From contig JAFOEY010000025.1 in the NCBI GenBank assembly GCA_017387565.1, positions 1 through 64,000 of the forward strand: 64,000 bases of DNA, written 5' to 3'. Origin of the DNA: Lachnospiraceae bacterium. GTDB lineage: Bacteria; Bacillota; Clostridia; Lachnospirales; Lachnospiraceae. Below the pieces are notes generated by a model. It saw only the letters and a list, made by a program, of their open reading frames with translations. It searched no databases and had not been told where the DNA came from. A program made the position numbers and the translations under genes. Positions within the stretch are counted from its first letter, which is position 1, and every line of letters starts with the position of its first letter. Positions 25,015 through 34,496 of this stretch are shown here, one piece after another.

Positions 25015-25860
25015 TTATTGAAAATATAAAACAGGGTCCATACTTTCCCCGTCATGCTCCATTTTCACATAAAGATTAGAGCCCTCGATTGTATAATACT
25101 TGGTCGGTTCTGCCACTGAACCGATAATCTGTCCACGGCTTACGATGTCACCCTGTTCAACATTGACATCCTTTAACTGTCCATACGTAATGGAATATCC
25201 GTCACCTAAATCCATGGTCACATACTGTCCGATTTCTTCATTATAACCAAGATTTGTTACCTTTCCTTTTGCGGCGGCACAAATAGATGTATCCTGTGGA
25301 GCACTGATAGCGATTGCCGGATAATATCGATATTCGTTTAAAGTAGCAAGATACGCTCTTTCATCCATACTGTAATTTAAAATCACATTGCCCTGTACCG
25401 GCCAGCTCATTCCGTCCTGTGGATTGAAATGGAGCTCCTGTTCGGTTACCTTTGTCTTACTTTTTGCTGTTGTGGGAACAATTTCATCCTGTATCGGAAG
25501 CTCTGCATCTCCGGTTAAATCAGCACTCTCCTCAAAATTGTCCTGCTGTTCCATGGCTCTGTCGGCATATTCCTCAGTCAAAGAAGTAGCTGCCGGCATA
25601 GGACTTTCTGAATCACCGTTGGTCATAACCGTTTCACCGGTTGCATCGTCATTTGCCTGATTCGCATCTGCAAGCCCCGCTTCTCCAGCATTTCTCAAAT
25701 TGTTTTCGTCCAAACTTTCCATATCAATAATCTGTGTTTTGGACGGAGCCTCATTTGTCGCATATATTCCGGATACAACACAGACACCCAATACCAAGGC
25801 TGCCGATGCATAAACAGAGATACGTTCTTTATTCCATTTTGTAAATTTATGTCTCTTCAT
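25015..25860 (-). CDS. SpoIIQ-like M23-fold protein lacking zinc ligands
   Basis: Forespore membrane protein by analogy with SpoIIQ, which pairs with SpoIIIAH across the intermembrane space. The 281 residues have a basic start, one membrane helix at about 16-34, an acidic linker to about 150 and a LytM/M23 domain at about 155-278 (W-P-V-Q-G-N-V-I-L-N-Y-S to D-P-V-L-Y-F). Active M23 enzymes carry H-x(3)-D and H-x-H zinc ligands. Here the first site reads I-A-I-S-A-P-Q-D and the last Y-G-Q-L, so both are lost and a structural role is likely. The ribosome site lies inside a terminator stem upstream. Confidence 0.75.
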   Translation of the reverse strand: MKRHKFTKWNKERISVYASAALVLGVCVVSGIYATNEAPSKTQIIDMESLDENNLRNAGEAGLADANQANDDATGETVMTNGDSESPMPAATSLTEEYADRAMEQQDNFEESADLTGDAELPIQDEIVPTTAKSKTKVTEQELHFNPQDGMSWPVQGNVILNYSMDERAYLATLNEYRYYPAIAISAPQDTSICAAAKGKVTNLGYNEEIGQYVTMDLGDGYSITYGQLKDVNVEQGDIVSRGQIIGSVAEPTKYYTIEGSNLYVKMEHDGESMDPVLYFQ

Positions 25861-25893
25861 AAAAAAATCACCTCGGCATTATTATTGCCGAGG
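25861..25893 (-). terminator. Terminator whose 3' arm contains the spoIIQ-like ribosome site
   Basis: On the minus strand CCTCGGCA, a loop of about seven bases and TGCCGAGG are followed by TGA and seven T, then the ATG of the spoIIQ-like gene. GAGGTGA, the likely ribosome site, begins in the stem. Confidence 0.75.
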
Positions 25894-25927
25894 CGAAAAA
25901 TATTATACATATTTAATAATAAAACTT

Positions 25928-26986
25928 CTAGATAGCCAGATCCAGTTGCTGCATCGTTCCGGCATTTCCGTTTTCATAAAGAAAAACACCGGTTGAACGG
26001 ATTTGTCCGTTCGACTGATTATCCTTTAACGAATTCAATGAAAAATCAGTTGCCACCTTATGTAAGCATATTGCGCCAACACCGGCTTCTTTGAGCGTAT
26101 ACAGTTCGTCATTTCCGTCTGCATCCTTTGACCAGATTAATAATTTATCGAATATTTCATCATTCTCATCAATCCAGCCGTTTCCATCTTCATCATAGAT
26201 GGCAAGATCTTTAAATCCATCACCGGATGAAGTTCCAAACAACTCCGAACCGTCATTAATGACACCATCATTGTTTTTGTCAAGTGCCAGATAACCACTG
26301 CCTTTCTCCAGCATGGAAATGGTATCTTTAATACCGTCACAATCGATATCGAATTCAAACTTCTGATCGGACAGCCCCGCAATATTCGTATCCAGATTGA
26401 TCACTAAAGGATCCATCATCTGTAATACTTCTTCCGTATGAGTAGTCTCATAATATTCCTCGAAGCTGCGGCTCATGGAAATATCCAATCCGAATGTGAT
26501 CTCTCTTCCGTCTGCGGTTACAACTTTTCCCTGCGTTGAAAAAGAGGTCTGCTCGCTTTCGGCATGATACTGCGAAGCAGTGACCTGCATGGTGGTCTTG
26601 TAAGCACTGATGAACGAACTATTTCCACTGGACTGGGTAATACCATTCTGATTTAACAGTTCATCCAGTCGGTCCGGTCTTTGCCCTCCAAATAACCAAA
26701 AGATCAGATATTGCATGCACTGAAACTTGATAGATTCAATGCTGCGCCTTTCATCTAAGTCGGAAATGTTTTTATTCACGGAGTTTGCTAAAAAACGCTC
26801 CTGCAAAGTCATTTCCTCCTCATTTGCATCTTCCGACAAAAAATCGGAAAAGCTTTTTGTCCCATCCATGGATGATACCGGGATGCTGCCCTCCTTGTGA
26901 TAACTTACGGCACCGGCATCTACAGAAGAATACCTTCTGGCGGATTCCATTCCTATAAAACTGGAATCGATTTTCAAGTAATACAT
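25928..26986 (-). CDS. Protein with EF-hand-like calcium loops
   Basis: The 352 residues have no signal peptide. The N-terminal 130 residues are polar without recognised homology, with a short hydrophobic Y-L-I-F-W-L-F-G-G near 95. The C-terminal part has three D-x-D-x-D/N-G type loops: D-I-D-C-D-G-I-K-D, D-K-N-N-D-G-V-I-N-D-G and D-E-D-G-N-G-W-I-D-E-N-D. A related acidic stretch, S-K-D-A-D-G-N-D-E, follows. Such loops bind calcium in EF-hand, dockerin and VCBS-type proteins. The function is unknown. It is a single gene ending at the terminator above. Confidence 0.65.
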   Translation of the reverse strand: MYYLKIDSSFIGMESARRYSSVDAGAVSYHKEGSIPVSSMDGTKSFSDFLSEDANEEEMTLQERFLANSVNKNISDLDERRSIESIKFQCMQYLIFWLFGGQRPDRLDELLNQNGITQSSGNSSFISAYKTTMQVTASQYHAESEQTSFSTQGKVVTADGREITFGLDISMSRSFEEYYETTHTEEVLQMMDPLVINLDTNIAGLSDQKFEFDIDCDGIKDTISMLEKGSGYLALDKNNDGVINDGSELFGTSSGDGFKDLAIYDEDGNGWIDENDEIFDKLLIWSKDADGNDELYTLKEAGVGAICLHKVATDFSLNSLKDNQSNGQIRSTGVFLYENGNAGTMQQLDLAI

Positions 26987-27111
26987 TCTCCTTTCTTATT
27001 TGCTTTCATGAAAGTATGATTCCACCTTCATAGGTGTGTATTACTTTTATCGGAAAAATCCGCACAATTCTTTACCGTATTTCGCACCATTTCATTTTCT
27101 TAATTAAAATT

Positions 27112-27882
27112 TCACTCTAATTTTATACCGGGAGTATAAAATACATCATATCGTATTGCTTTTCCCTTTATGGAATAATTCGGCTCCCTGTCTGCTAAGA
27201 ACGCCCCTTTCAGAGGTCTCTTGACAATAATTTTTTGTGGATGCAGGGAATGCGCCGCCAATAGAAGTTCTTCTTCCTGTAAACAAGGTTGCTCCAGTTT
27301 CTGTATCAGTTGCAGTTTCTTTCCGATCAGTCCGCTTTTTTGTCTCGCCGGAAACATCGGGTCCAAATATACCACATCCGGTCTTTCAACACTGTCTTTT
27401 AATAATTCAACACTGTTACCTTCCACTAACTGCATCCGTCCGACAATATCACATAATACCGGATGTTTTTTTGCACGACGCAATGCATCCTTTAGTAATG
27501 CGGCGACGACCGGATTTTGCTCATACATCGTTACCTCGTAGCCAGAGGCTGCAAGAAGCAAAGAATCCTCTCCCATACCGGCTGTCATATCAATGGCCTT
27601 TCGTCCCTCTTCTTTTGATTTTGCCACACGAACCAGCATTTCATGTTGAAGTCTGCCCTGCGTAATGCGATGAAGCATTTGTTCAAAATCACCATAATAA
27701 CTTAATCCATAGCCCTGAAGTGATATACAATGTTCATCGACAACTAGCGAAAGCTGTTCTCCCGGTTTATCTGTTATGGGAACATTTAAACGCTTTGCCA
27801 GTGCTATAGCCATATTCTCATTTTTTCTGCTTTGGGAACATACTACCAGTTCCGATGTTTGATTCATCTGCTTTTTATCCAT
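27112..27882 (-). CDS. RsmJ-like class I SAM-dependent methyltransferase
   Basis: Likely 16S rRNA guanine-N2 methyltransferase of the RsmJ (DUF548) family. The 256 residues contain the SAM-binding motif D-M-T-A-G-M-G-E-D-S near 95 and an acidic V-T-M-Y-E-Q motif II. The catalytic region V-V-Y-L-D-P-M-F-P-A-R is typical of RsmJ. The family's N-terminal extension is short here but present. It is in a minus-strand run downstream of the ArsC/Spx-like gene. Confidence 0.82.
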   Translation of the reverse strand: MDKKQMNQTSELVVCSQSRKNENMAIALAKRLNVPITDKPGEQLSLVVDEHCISLQGYGLSYYGDFEQMLHRITQGRLQHEMLVRVAKSKEEGRKAIDMTAGMGEDSLLLAASGYEVTMYEQNPVVAALLKDALRRAKKHPVLCDIVGRMQLVEGNSVELLKDSVERPDVVYLDPMFPARQKSGLIGKKLQLIQKLEQPCLQEEELLLAAHSLHPQKIIVKRPLKGAFLADREPNYSIKGKAIRYDVFYTPGIKLE

Positions 27883-27931
27883 AACTTCTACCTATGAAAG
27901 TTGCATCATCTTGTATAAACTATTTTTCTTA

Positions 27932-28279
27932 TTACAGTTTTTCTTCCCATTCGGATTCTTTAAAGCCGGTAAGTACCGTATCTCCATCCACAACCAAAGG
28001 ACGTTTAACTAACATTCCATTCGTTGAAAGAAGCTTCAGTTGTTCTTCTTCACTCATATCCTTAAGCTTATCTTTTAACTGCAGCTCTTTATAAAGAAGT
28101 CCGCTCGTATTAAAGAATTTTTTAAGCGGCATTCCACTTTTCTGATACCACTCCTTTAATTCTTCATAAGTGGGATTTTCTTCAACAATATGACGATCCG
28201 TATACGGAATCTGTTTTTCATCCAACCACTTTTTTGCTTTCTTACAGGTAGAACATTTGGGATACTCAATAAATAACAT
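27932..28279 (-). CDS. ArsC/Spx-family thioredoxin-fold protein
   Basis: The 115 residues open with a C-S-T-C-K-K-A active-site motif (Cys10 and Cys13), then K-W-L-D-E and a late N-G-M-L-V-K-R-P-L-V with the conserved Arg of ArsC-like proteins. Members include arsenate reductases, Spx and YfgD-like proteins. No arsenic genes are nearby, so arsenate reduction is not implied. The two cysteines suggest a redox role. Confidence 0.85.
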   Translation of the reverse strand: MLFIEYPKCSTCKKAKKWLDEKQIPYTDRHIVEENPTYEELKEWYQKSGMPLKKFFNTSGLLYKELQLKDKLKDMSEEEQLKLLSTNGMLVKRPLVVDGDTVLTGFKESEWEEKL

Positions 28280-28365
28280 GTTGCTTCCTCCTTCTTTATA
28301 AAAATCCGACTTTAGCCGAATGTTTTTTGCTGTGTATAGACAAAGCTATCTTTCCAGATATACTC

Positions 28366-28821
28366 TTATTTTTCTTCATGAAGTTTGTCATTAATCCTGC
28401 CAATGCGTTTCTTCCACATAAGATACTGGCTTATCCAGACAATCACAAAGATAACAAAGAATATCGCAAAATATTGAATGAAACCAAATATAGAATGTTC
28501 CATCCATTCCAGAAAATATGCGATTGTCATCATAAGTATCGTAACAACCAAAAAATAGATACCGGTCTGTTTCAGCAAACTCCAAGAATCCTGTTGCCAG
28601 ATAAATGAACTTAACGCAAATCCGGCTCCCAAAACTGCACTTAGAATTGTTTGGACAACAACAGCTACGATTTGAGTTCCAAATCGATCAACCAGAGTAG
28701 GTACACATGGATAATAATTACCATCCCAAACCACCATCGATATACCTATCGTAATCAGATAGCTGATCACAATTCCTCCTAAAACACCTATTCCAACTCT
28801 TTTTAATATTTCTTTCTTCAT
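28366..28821 (-). CDS. DUF3021 membrane protein
   Basis: About 151 residues with four hydrophobic segments and a short charged end. DUF3021 proteins are regularly encoded next to LytTR regulators without a receiver domain and are thought to control them from the membrane. The LytTR gene ends ten bases upstream. The start at 28821 follows AAGGTGG. Confidence 0.8.
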   Translation of the reverse strand: MKKEILKRVGIGVLGGIVISYLITIGISMVVWDGNYYPCVPTLVDRFGTQIVAVVVQTILSAVLGAGFALSSFIWQQDSWSLLKQTGIYFLVVTILMMTIAYFLEWMEHSIFGFIQYFAIFFVIFVIVWISQYLMWKKRIGRINDKLHEEK

Positions 28822-28831
28822 AATAACCACC

Positions 28832-29278
28832 TTATAATCCTAATTTCTTTTTAATCTTTGATACATATCGTCTGGAAACATAGCTTACTTCTCCATTTTC
28901 CAATTCCATGCAGATTGTTCCCACAAAACTTAAATCAAGACCTTTCACCTTTTTCAAATTTACAATTTCGGAATTGGATATTCGAACAAATTTCTCGTTA
29001 TCTAATCTCTCCTCCAATTCATACAACCGTAGTCTGATCTGATAAGTCGCCTGATTTAACTTTGCAAACGTCTTTCCATTTTCTGCATATAACCGAATAA
29101 TTTTTTCCTGATCAAGTAATTCTATCTTTCCGTCTTTTTGACCTGTTATCATAAACGAAGAATTTTCCAGATTGCTAATATAATTAACAACCCGATTCAC
29201 TTCATCGGTCATTGCAGACGTTGTGATCACAGTCTCCGGTTCAACAATAGCTGTATCAATTTTTATTTCCAGTTTCAT
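28832..29278 (-). CDS. LytTR-domain DNA-binding regulator
   Basis: The 148 residues have an N-terminal part of about 50 residues with no receiver-domain aspartate pocket. A C-terminal LytTR domain (about 50-148) contains F-V-R-I-S-N-S-E-I-V-N-L, V-K-G-L and a final Y-V-S-R-R-Y-V-S-K-I-K-K. It pairs with DUF3021 downstream. AGGAGG precedes the start. An upstream pair of direct repeats may be its own binding site. Confidence 0.88.
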   Translation of the reverse strand: MKLEIKIDTAIVEPETVITTSAMTDEVNRVVNYISNLENSSFMITGQKDGKIELLDQEKIIRLYAENGKTFAKLNQATYQIRLRLYELEERLDNEKFVRISNSEIVNLKKVKGLDLSFVGTICMELENGEVSYVSRRYVSKIKKKLGL

Positions 29279-29302
29279 TTTCGTCCTCCTTTCTTAATGT
29301 GT

Positions 29303-29308
29303 AGTATA
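29303..29308 (-). promoter_or_regulatory. Predicted -10 box of the LytTR-DUF3021 operon
   Basis: TATACT on the minus strand without a good -35 box at 17 bases, as expected of an activator-dependent promoter. Confidence 0.45.
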
Positions 29309-29340
29309 GCTTTCACAGGATTTTTTTCTACACATTTTCA

Positions 29341-29370
29341 ATAGGTGGTCATTTTATTAATATAGGTGGT
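29341..29370. promoter_or_regulatory. Direct repeats upstream of LytTR, candidate autoregulatory site
   Basis: ATAGGTGGT at 29341-29349 and again at 29362-29370, 21 bases apart start to start (two helical turns). They lie about 35-65 bases upstream of the -10 box. LytTR proteins bind paired direct repeats with such spacing. Confidence 0.55.
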
Positions 29371-29393
29371 TTTTCTAACAGACTATTCTCTCT

Positions 29394-29696
29394 TTATAAA
29401 TTGATTCCCTCCTGCCGAATCCACTTGATAAACAAAAATGATTTCAGTTCAAAGGTCACGACAGAATCTATTTCCAAACGGTAGGGCGGCATTAATACTT
29501 CTCCGATTGGAGCCGGTACTGCACGATAACGTTTCTTTTCTTTTAAACTCACTGCAAACTTTTCTGAAACAAATCGCGGACAAATCTCCGTGACATCAAA
29601 ATCCGAATTCTGTGTCTGGATGACCTCCACCATAATATACCGCTTTCCGGTTTTTTCCATATATTCCGTTAATCCGGGCTTAAATTGTACTTCCAT
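29394..29696 (-). CDS. Small conserved protein of unknown function
   Basis: About 100 residues from the ATG at 29696, with AAAGGG upstream. An in-frame ATG at 29720 lacks a site. It looks like a beta-rich soluble domain: M-E-V-Q-F-K-P-G-L at the start, one Cys in T-E-I-C-P-R-F, and a P-P-Y-R-L-E-I-D stretch before a hydrophobic end. No family was assigned. It follows the CmpB-type gene on the same strand, across a short tandem array. Confidence 0.55.
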   Translation of the reverse strand: MEVQFKPGLTEYMEKTGKRYIMVEVIQTQNSDFDVTEICPRFVSEKFAVSLKEKKRYRAVPAPIGEVLMPPYRLEIDSVVTFELKSFLFIKWIRQEGINL

Positions 29697-29731
29697 GCGA
29701 TTCCCTTTCGAGTTTATCATTTATCTGTTTT

Positions 29732-29771
29732 CTGATATTACTATTCCTGATATTACTATTCCTAATATTAT
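29732..29771. repeat. Short tandem array, 15-bp unit
   Basis: CTGATATTACTATTC twice in succession, then a partial CTAATATTAT. Lies between two same-strand genes. Confidence 0.7.
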
Positions 29772-29811
29772 AAAATGAATTTATTAATGGTTCTTATCAC
29801 TTTTTATCAGG

Positions 29812-30882
29812 CTATTTATTTTCTGCGCTCTCAGCATCTTCTTCAGATTTTGTCAGTTCACCGACTTCTCGTTTAATATTTTCAATCAACTTATCCCGAT
29901 ATTCTTTAAAAGCAAGAGCATGTCTGCCGGAAACTGCAGAAGGATTCCGTCGAAGCAGACTGGCAATTGCCTTATTATCTGACATATTGTATTTCTTTTT
30001 TTCCAGATAATATTTCTGCTTATCCCGGATTTCCTGAAGCTGTGCCTTTGCATCTTCTTTTTTCAAAGACCAATCTTCCTTGAAATTATATTTATATTCA
30101 CTAACACCTTCCACAAAAGCATCCTTGCGTTCTTTAACTTCATCCGCAATCGCATTCTTGTGTTCCTGTACTCCCTCTAATATGTTTTCTTTTCGCTCCT
30201 GCAGTCCTTCTATCAGGTTATCCTTGCGTTCCTGCATTTCTTCCTTGAAATTCTCTTTTGCATCATGAAAATCATCAGCTAAAAATGCTTCAATCACTTC
30301 CGCACGTTTTTGCAGACGTTTCATCTCATCTTTGATACGTTCCATACTGTCGAGAATTGCACGCAGCTCCATTGCAGTCTTGAAACTGATTGCAAAATCA
30401 GCTGCCACAATAACCGTCAAAACTGTGGTCAGAATATCCAGCCATGCAAAAGGAATGGAAAGAACCAACTTTTCAATGGGCTTGTGAAAACCGTAAATCA
30501 TGGCTAACGAAAATACCCCCCAAGCAATGGAAGATGTCAGACAGATATGTCCCTTAAAATTGAATTTCTGATTGCTGTAATCCCAATACCGTACATGAAA
30601 CAGCTTTTCCATGCAAATTCCCGTTACCAGCTCCAGTGCCGTAGCACCAAGCATCCCGAAAACAAAGACCAGAACCGGAAATGGTCTGACCGGAAGGGTT
30701 GCAATTAAAACCGACAAAGCACCAAATCCGTAAATTGGAAGAAACGGACCGTTCATAAATCCGCGGTTTACCCATTGGCGCTTTTTGGCAGAAACATAAC
30801 AGGATTCCCAGCACCAGCCAAGAAAACAATAGATAAAGAAAAACAACAGCCACTCTTGTAAATTGTAATGATACATTTTCAT
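29812..30882 (-). CDS. Putative ABC transporter permease family (CmpB/PF06541) with coiled-coil tail
   Basis: The 356 residues comprise an N-terminal membrane domain of five or six helices (about 1-165) and a cytoplasmic tail. The membrane part shows the family features F-L-G-W-C-W-E-S near 20 and N-R-G-F-M-N-G-P-F-L-P-I-Y-G-F-G. The tail (about 200-300) holds some five copies of an 11-residue repeat of the form E-x-Q-E-R-K-D-x-L-x-E-G, predicting a long amphipathic helix. Despite the family name no ATPase partner is adjacent. The length is well above that of membrane-only family members because of the tail. Confidence 0.75.
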   Translation of the reverse strand: MKMYHYNLQEWLLFFFIYCFLGWCWESCYVSAKKRQWVNRGFMNGPFLPIYGFGALSVLIATLPVRPFPVLVFVFGMLGATALELVTGICMEKLFHVRYWDYSNQKFNFKGHICLTSSIAWGVFSLAMIYGFHKPIEKLVLSIPFAWLDILTTVLTVIVAADFAISFKTAMELRAILDSMERIKDEMKRLQKRAEVIEAFLADDFHDAKENFKEEMQERKDNLIEGLQERKENILEGVQEHKNAIADEVKERKDAFVEGVSEYKYNFKEDWSLKKEDAKAQLQEIRDKQKYYLEKKKYNMSDNKAIASLLRRNPSAVSGRHALAFKEYRDKLIENIKREVGELTKSEEDAESAENK

Positions 30883-30933
30883 CCCTCTTTATTAAAGTTT
30901 ATTGCAAAATTTTGCAATAAACTAAATACAATC

Positions 30934-33900
30934 CTACAACAAATACGCTTCCATGATTTCAATCAAATCCTCGCAGGTTTTTAACAAGTTTTCCTCATCC
31001 TTGGTATCAAAACCCGTAGGATACAATTTGCAGGAAAACATGGGGATATTGCGTAATGTAAAATTGATTTTCCCGCCGGCGCGCTCCAAAAGATCCGGAA
31101 TATTCTCCGATTTGATTTTGGCATTCCGGTTCATCACCAGCTCAATTTTATCCTTTTGCCCCTTTATTTCCTCAACATAGAGTCGATGTGCCCTGGCACG
31201 CAGTAAGGATATCCGCAATAAATTTTGTGCCGGAAGCGGAAGTGCACCGAAACGATCCTGAAGTTCCGTCTTCATATCTTCAGCTTCTTCCTCATTTTCA
31301 ATATAAGAAATCCTCTTATAAATGTCCAGTTTCTGTGTTTCATTCATGACATATTCCGCAGGAATATAGGCGTTGATATCCAAATTTAAAATGGTATCAA
31401 AATCCGTTTCGTCCACAGGAAGTCCTTTCAACTGTTTCACTGCCTCATTTAACATTTTGCAATACAGGTCATATCCAACCGCAGCCATGTGTCCATGCTG
31501 GACTTTTCCAAGCAGATTTCCTGCCCCGCGAATTTCTAAATCTTTCATGGCAATTTTAAAACCACTGCCTAAATCTGTAAACTCCTTAATGGCTTCCAAT
31601 CTCTTCTGGGCAACTTCTTTTAACAGCTTATCGCGTTTATACATTAAAAAGGCATAGGCATTCCGGTTGCTCCGTCCCACACGTCCCCGAAGCTGATATA
31701 ACTGGGACAGTCCCAGTTGATCCGAATCATGGATGATCATGGTATTGACATTGGGAATGTCGATACCCGTCTCAATAATCGTGGTTGAGACTAAAACATC
31801 GATCTCTCCATTGATAAAATCATATAATATAGTCTCTAAATCATTCTCCGCCATTTGTCCATGTGCAAAAGCAACTGTTGCATCCGGCACCAGTTCCTGA
31901 ATCCTCTGGGTAATTTCCGCAATGGAATTCACACGGTTATAGACATAATAAACCTGGCCGTTTCTTGCAAGCTCTCTGTTAATCGCTTCCCGCACCATTT
32001 CTTCATTATATTCCATAACATAAGTCTGGATCGGCATACGGTCTCCGGGACCTTCCTCCAATACACTCATATCCCGGATACCAACCAAACTCATATGAAG
32101 TGTACGCGGTATCGGCGTTGCTGTCAAAGTAAGGACATCCACATTTTTCTTTAATTGCTTAATCTTTTCTTTGTGTGTCACACCAAAACGCTGCTCTTCA
32201 TCCACAATGAGCAGCCCCAGATCATGAAAAACCACATCTTTGGATAAGATCCGGTGTGTACCGATTACAATATCCACCATGCCACGTTCTAACTCACGGA
32301 TCGTTTGTCTTTGTTCGGAGGCGGTTCGAAAACGAGACAACATCTCAATCGTAATCGGATAATCCTTCATACGTTGTTTGAATGTATCATAATGCTGTTT
32401 TGCCAAAATGGTTGTGGGCACCAGAAAAACTACCTGCTTTCCTTCCTGTACGGCTTTAAAAGCGGCACGAATTGCAATCTCTGTTTTTCCAAATCCGACA
32501 TCCCCACAAATCAGGCGGTCCATGATTTTGGTACTTTCCATGTCCTTTTTGGTCGCTTCGATTGCCATGAGCTGATCCGGTGTCTCTTCATAAGGAAACA
32601 GCTCTTCAAATTCCTTCTGCCATACCGTATCTTCCTTATAGGCATATCCCTTCTGTCCGGCACGTATCGCATAAAGTTCGACTAAATCCTTTGCCACCTC
32701 ATTGACGGCAGTTTTTACTCTGCCTTTGGTTTTTTCCCATTCGGAGGTTCCCAGTTTATTGAGTTTCGGCTGCTTTGCATCCGAAGAGGCATACTTTTGG
32801 ATTACATTAAATTCGGTCGCCAGGACATAAAGATTCCCGCCTTCCCGATAAGAAATTTTCATGTAATCTTTTACCACATGATCCACTTCTATTTTTTCGA
32901 TGCCCTGGTAGATACCAAGCCCGTGACGTTCATGAACAACATAATCTCCGATTTTCAAATCAGTAAAATTACTGATCTTCTGGCCTTCGTATTTTTTGAC
33001 TTTCTTTTTCTTCGTCTGCTTTTTACTGAAAATATCGCTCTCAGAGATTACGGCAAATTTCAGATGCGGATACTCAAATCCTTTCTTAATCTGTCCGTAT
33101 ACAGACATAATCTGTCCGTTTTTCAAATCCTCTTCTCCGGTCTCGGAATAAAAGCAGGATAATTCCCGATCCCGAAGTTCACCGGCCAACCGCCTTGCCC
33201 TGGTCGTGGAAGGCGTAACCAGTAAGACCTTGTAGCCGTCTTTTTTATATTTCTTTAAAGTCGTGCACAGCTCTTCAAAGCTGTTATGAAAAGACTGAAC
33301 AGACTTCGTGGTCAGATAGTATTTTTGATCGATTTCAACCGGCATTTTGGTATCCAGTGTCGAAATACACGCCAGATACCGTTTTTGCAACTGTGCAAAG
33401 GTTTCCTTTACGCCAAACATGATGTTGCTCTGTCCCGGAAGGGAATATCCCTTTTCCAAACGGGTTTTCATGCTGTCAACAAATTCCATCTCAACAGCAT
33501 CTGCATGCTCTTTTACGCGCAGCGGTTCGTCCAGAAAGAAAACGGTTTCTTCTTCGGAAAGCAATTGAAACAGGGATGCCGGCTTCTCAAAGAAGTAGGA
33601 GATGTAGCTGTCCAGATTGGCCATAACCCCATACTCTTCAATCTGCTCCATTAAAGAAGCCACCCCTTTTTTAATCCGGGACGCATATTCCGGATTATGT
33701 TCTTTTAAAAAGGCTGCCTCCACACTCTTAGCTTCTTTTTTTATTTTCGCAAGTCCCTCCTCCTTTTGTTTTGGAGAAAGAAGCATTTCCGTTGCAGGAA
33801 ATATTTTCACAAAATCCAATTGTTCAATGGACCTTTGGCTGAGCACGTCAAAAGAACGGATAGAATCGATTTCATCTCCCCAGAGTTCAATTCGATAAGG

Positions 33901-34458
33901 ATTTTCTTCTGTCAGGTCAAAGATATCAACAATCCCGCCACGGATGGAATACTGCCCCGCACTTTCCACCTGCGCCACTCTCTCATATCCCATGCGGACC
34001 AGTTTCATGGATAACGCTTTTGTATCTACGATGCTTTCCTTATCCACCAGAATGACATTGTTTTCCAATACTTCTAACGGCATGCAGGGTGCCATAAATC
34101 CATCTAACGTTGTGATGATGGTAACCGGCTCCGATTCCAAAATCCGTCTCAATACCTCAATTCTTTCCTTTGTCACCTTATTGCCATTGATGTCGGCCTG
34201 AAAGAAAATAAAATCTTTTGCGGGAAAAAAATATACATCCTTGGAATAAAACGAAAAATCCTCATACAGTTCTCTGGCTCTAAGCTCGGAATGTGTGATA
34301 ATCACGCGATACGGAAAATCTTCCGATAATCCCCACATGAAATGAACTTTTTGAGAATCCACGCATCCTGAGACAGAGATTGTTTTTTTATCCCGTAATT
34401 CTTTTTGCATTTGTTCAAAATCTGTAAGTTGGTTCAGACACTCGCGTAATACTTTCAC
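30934..34458 (-). CDS. mfd: Transcription-repair coupling factor
   Basis: DNA translocase that removes stalled RNA polymerase and recruits UvrA. The 1174 residues follow the Mfd layout. UvrB-like N-terminal domains are followed by an RNA-polymerase-interacting domain near 510-570 ([13 protein letters not shown]). The SF2 helicase has G-D-V-G-F-G-K-T and D-E-E-Q-R-F-G-V, and an R-G-R-V-G-R motif VI. A C-terminal TRCF domain ends the protein. It sits in a run pth, alkD-like, mfd, all on the minus strand. Confidence 0.97.
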   Translation of the reverse strand: MKVLRECLNQLTDFEQMQKELRDKKTISVSGCVDSQKVHFMWGLSEDFPYRVIITHSELRARELYEDFSFYSKDVYFFPAKDFIFFQADINGNKVTKERIEVLRRILESEPVTIITTLDGFMAPCMPLEVLENNVILVDKESIVDTKALSMKLVRMGYERVAQVESAGQYSIRGGIVDIFDLTEENPYRIELWGDEIDSIRSFDVLSQRSIEQLDFVKIFPATEMLLSPKQKEEGLAKIKKEAKSVEAAFLKEHNPEYASRIKKGVASLMEQIEEYGVMANLDSYISYFFEKPASLFQLLSEEETVFFLDEPLRVKEHADAVEMEFVDSMKTRLEKGYSLPGQSNIMFGVKETFAQLQKRYLACISTLDTKMPVEIDQKYYLTTKSVQSFHNSFEELCTTLKKYKKDGYKVLLVTPSTTRARRLAGELRDRELSCFYSETGEEDLKNGQIMSVYGQIKKGFEYPHLKFAVISESDIFSKKQTKKKKVKKYEGQKISNFTDLKIGDYVVHERHGLGIYQGIEKIEVDHVVKDYMKISYREGGNLYVLATEFNVIQKYASSDAKQPKLNKLGTSEWEKTKGRVKTAVNEVAKDLVELYAIRAGQKGYAYKEDTVWQKEFEELFPYEETPDQLMAIEATKKDMESTKIMDRLICGDVGFGKTEIAIRAAFKAVQEGKQVVFLVPTTILAKQHYDTFKQRMKDYPITIEMLSRFRTASEQRQTIRELERGMVDIVIGTHRILSKDVVFHDLGLLIVDEEQRFGVTHKEKIKQLKKNVDVLTLTATPIPRTLHMSLVGIRDMSVLEEGPGDRMPIQTYVMEYNEEMVREAINRELARNGQVYYVYNRVNSIAEITQRIQELVPDATVAFAHGQMAENDLETILYDFINGEIDVLVSTTIIETGIDIPNVNTMIIHDSDQLGLSQLYQLRGRVGRSNRNAYAFLMYKRDKLLKEVAQKRLEAIKEFTDLGSGFKIAMKDLEIRGAGNLLGKVQHGHMAAVGYDLYCKMLNEAVKQLKGLPVDETDFDTILNLDINAYIPAEYVMNETQKLDIYKRISYIENEEEAEDMKTELQDRFGALPLPAQNLLRISLLRARAHRLYVEEIKGQKDKIELVMNRNAKIKSENIPDLLERAGGKINFTLRNIPMFSCKLYPTGFDTKDEENLLKTCEDLIEIMEAYLL

Positions 34459-34496
34459 AATTAACCTCTCTTTACAAGCCTTCGTTTGGGCTGACT

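Noticed and set aside
30554-30853. Second minus-strand reading frame inside the CmpB-type gene
   Set aside because: It overlaps the strongly supported membrane-protein frame and has no ribosome site or family features.
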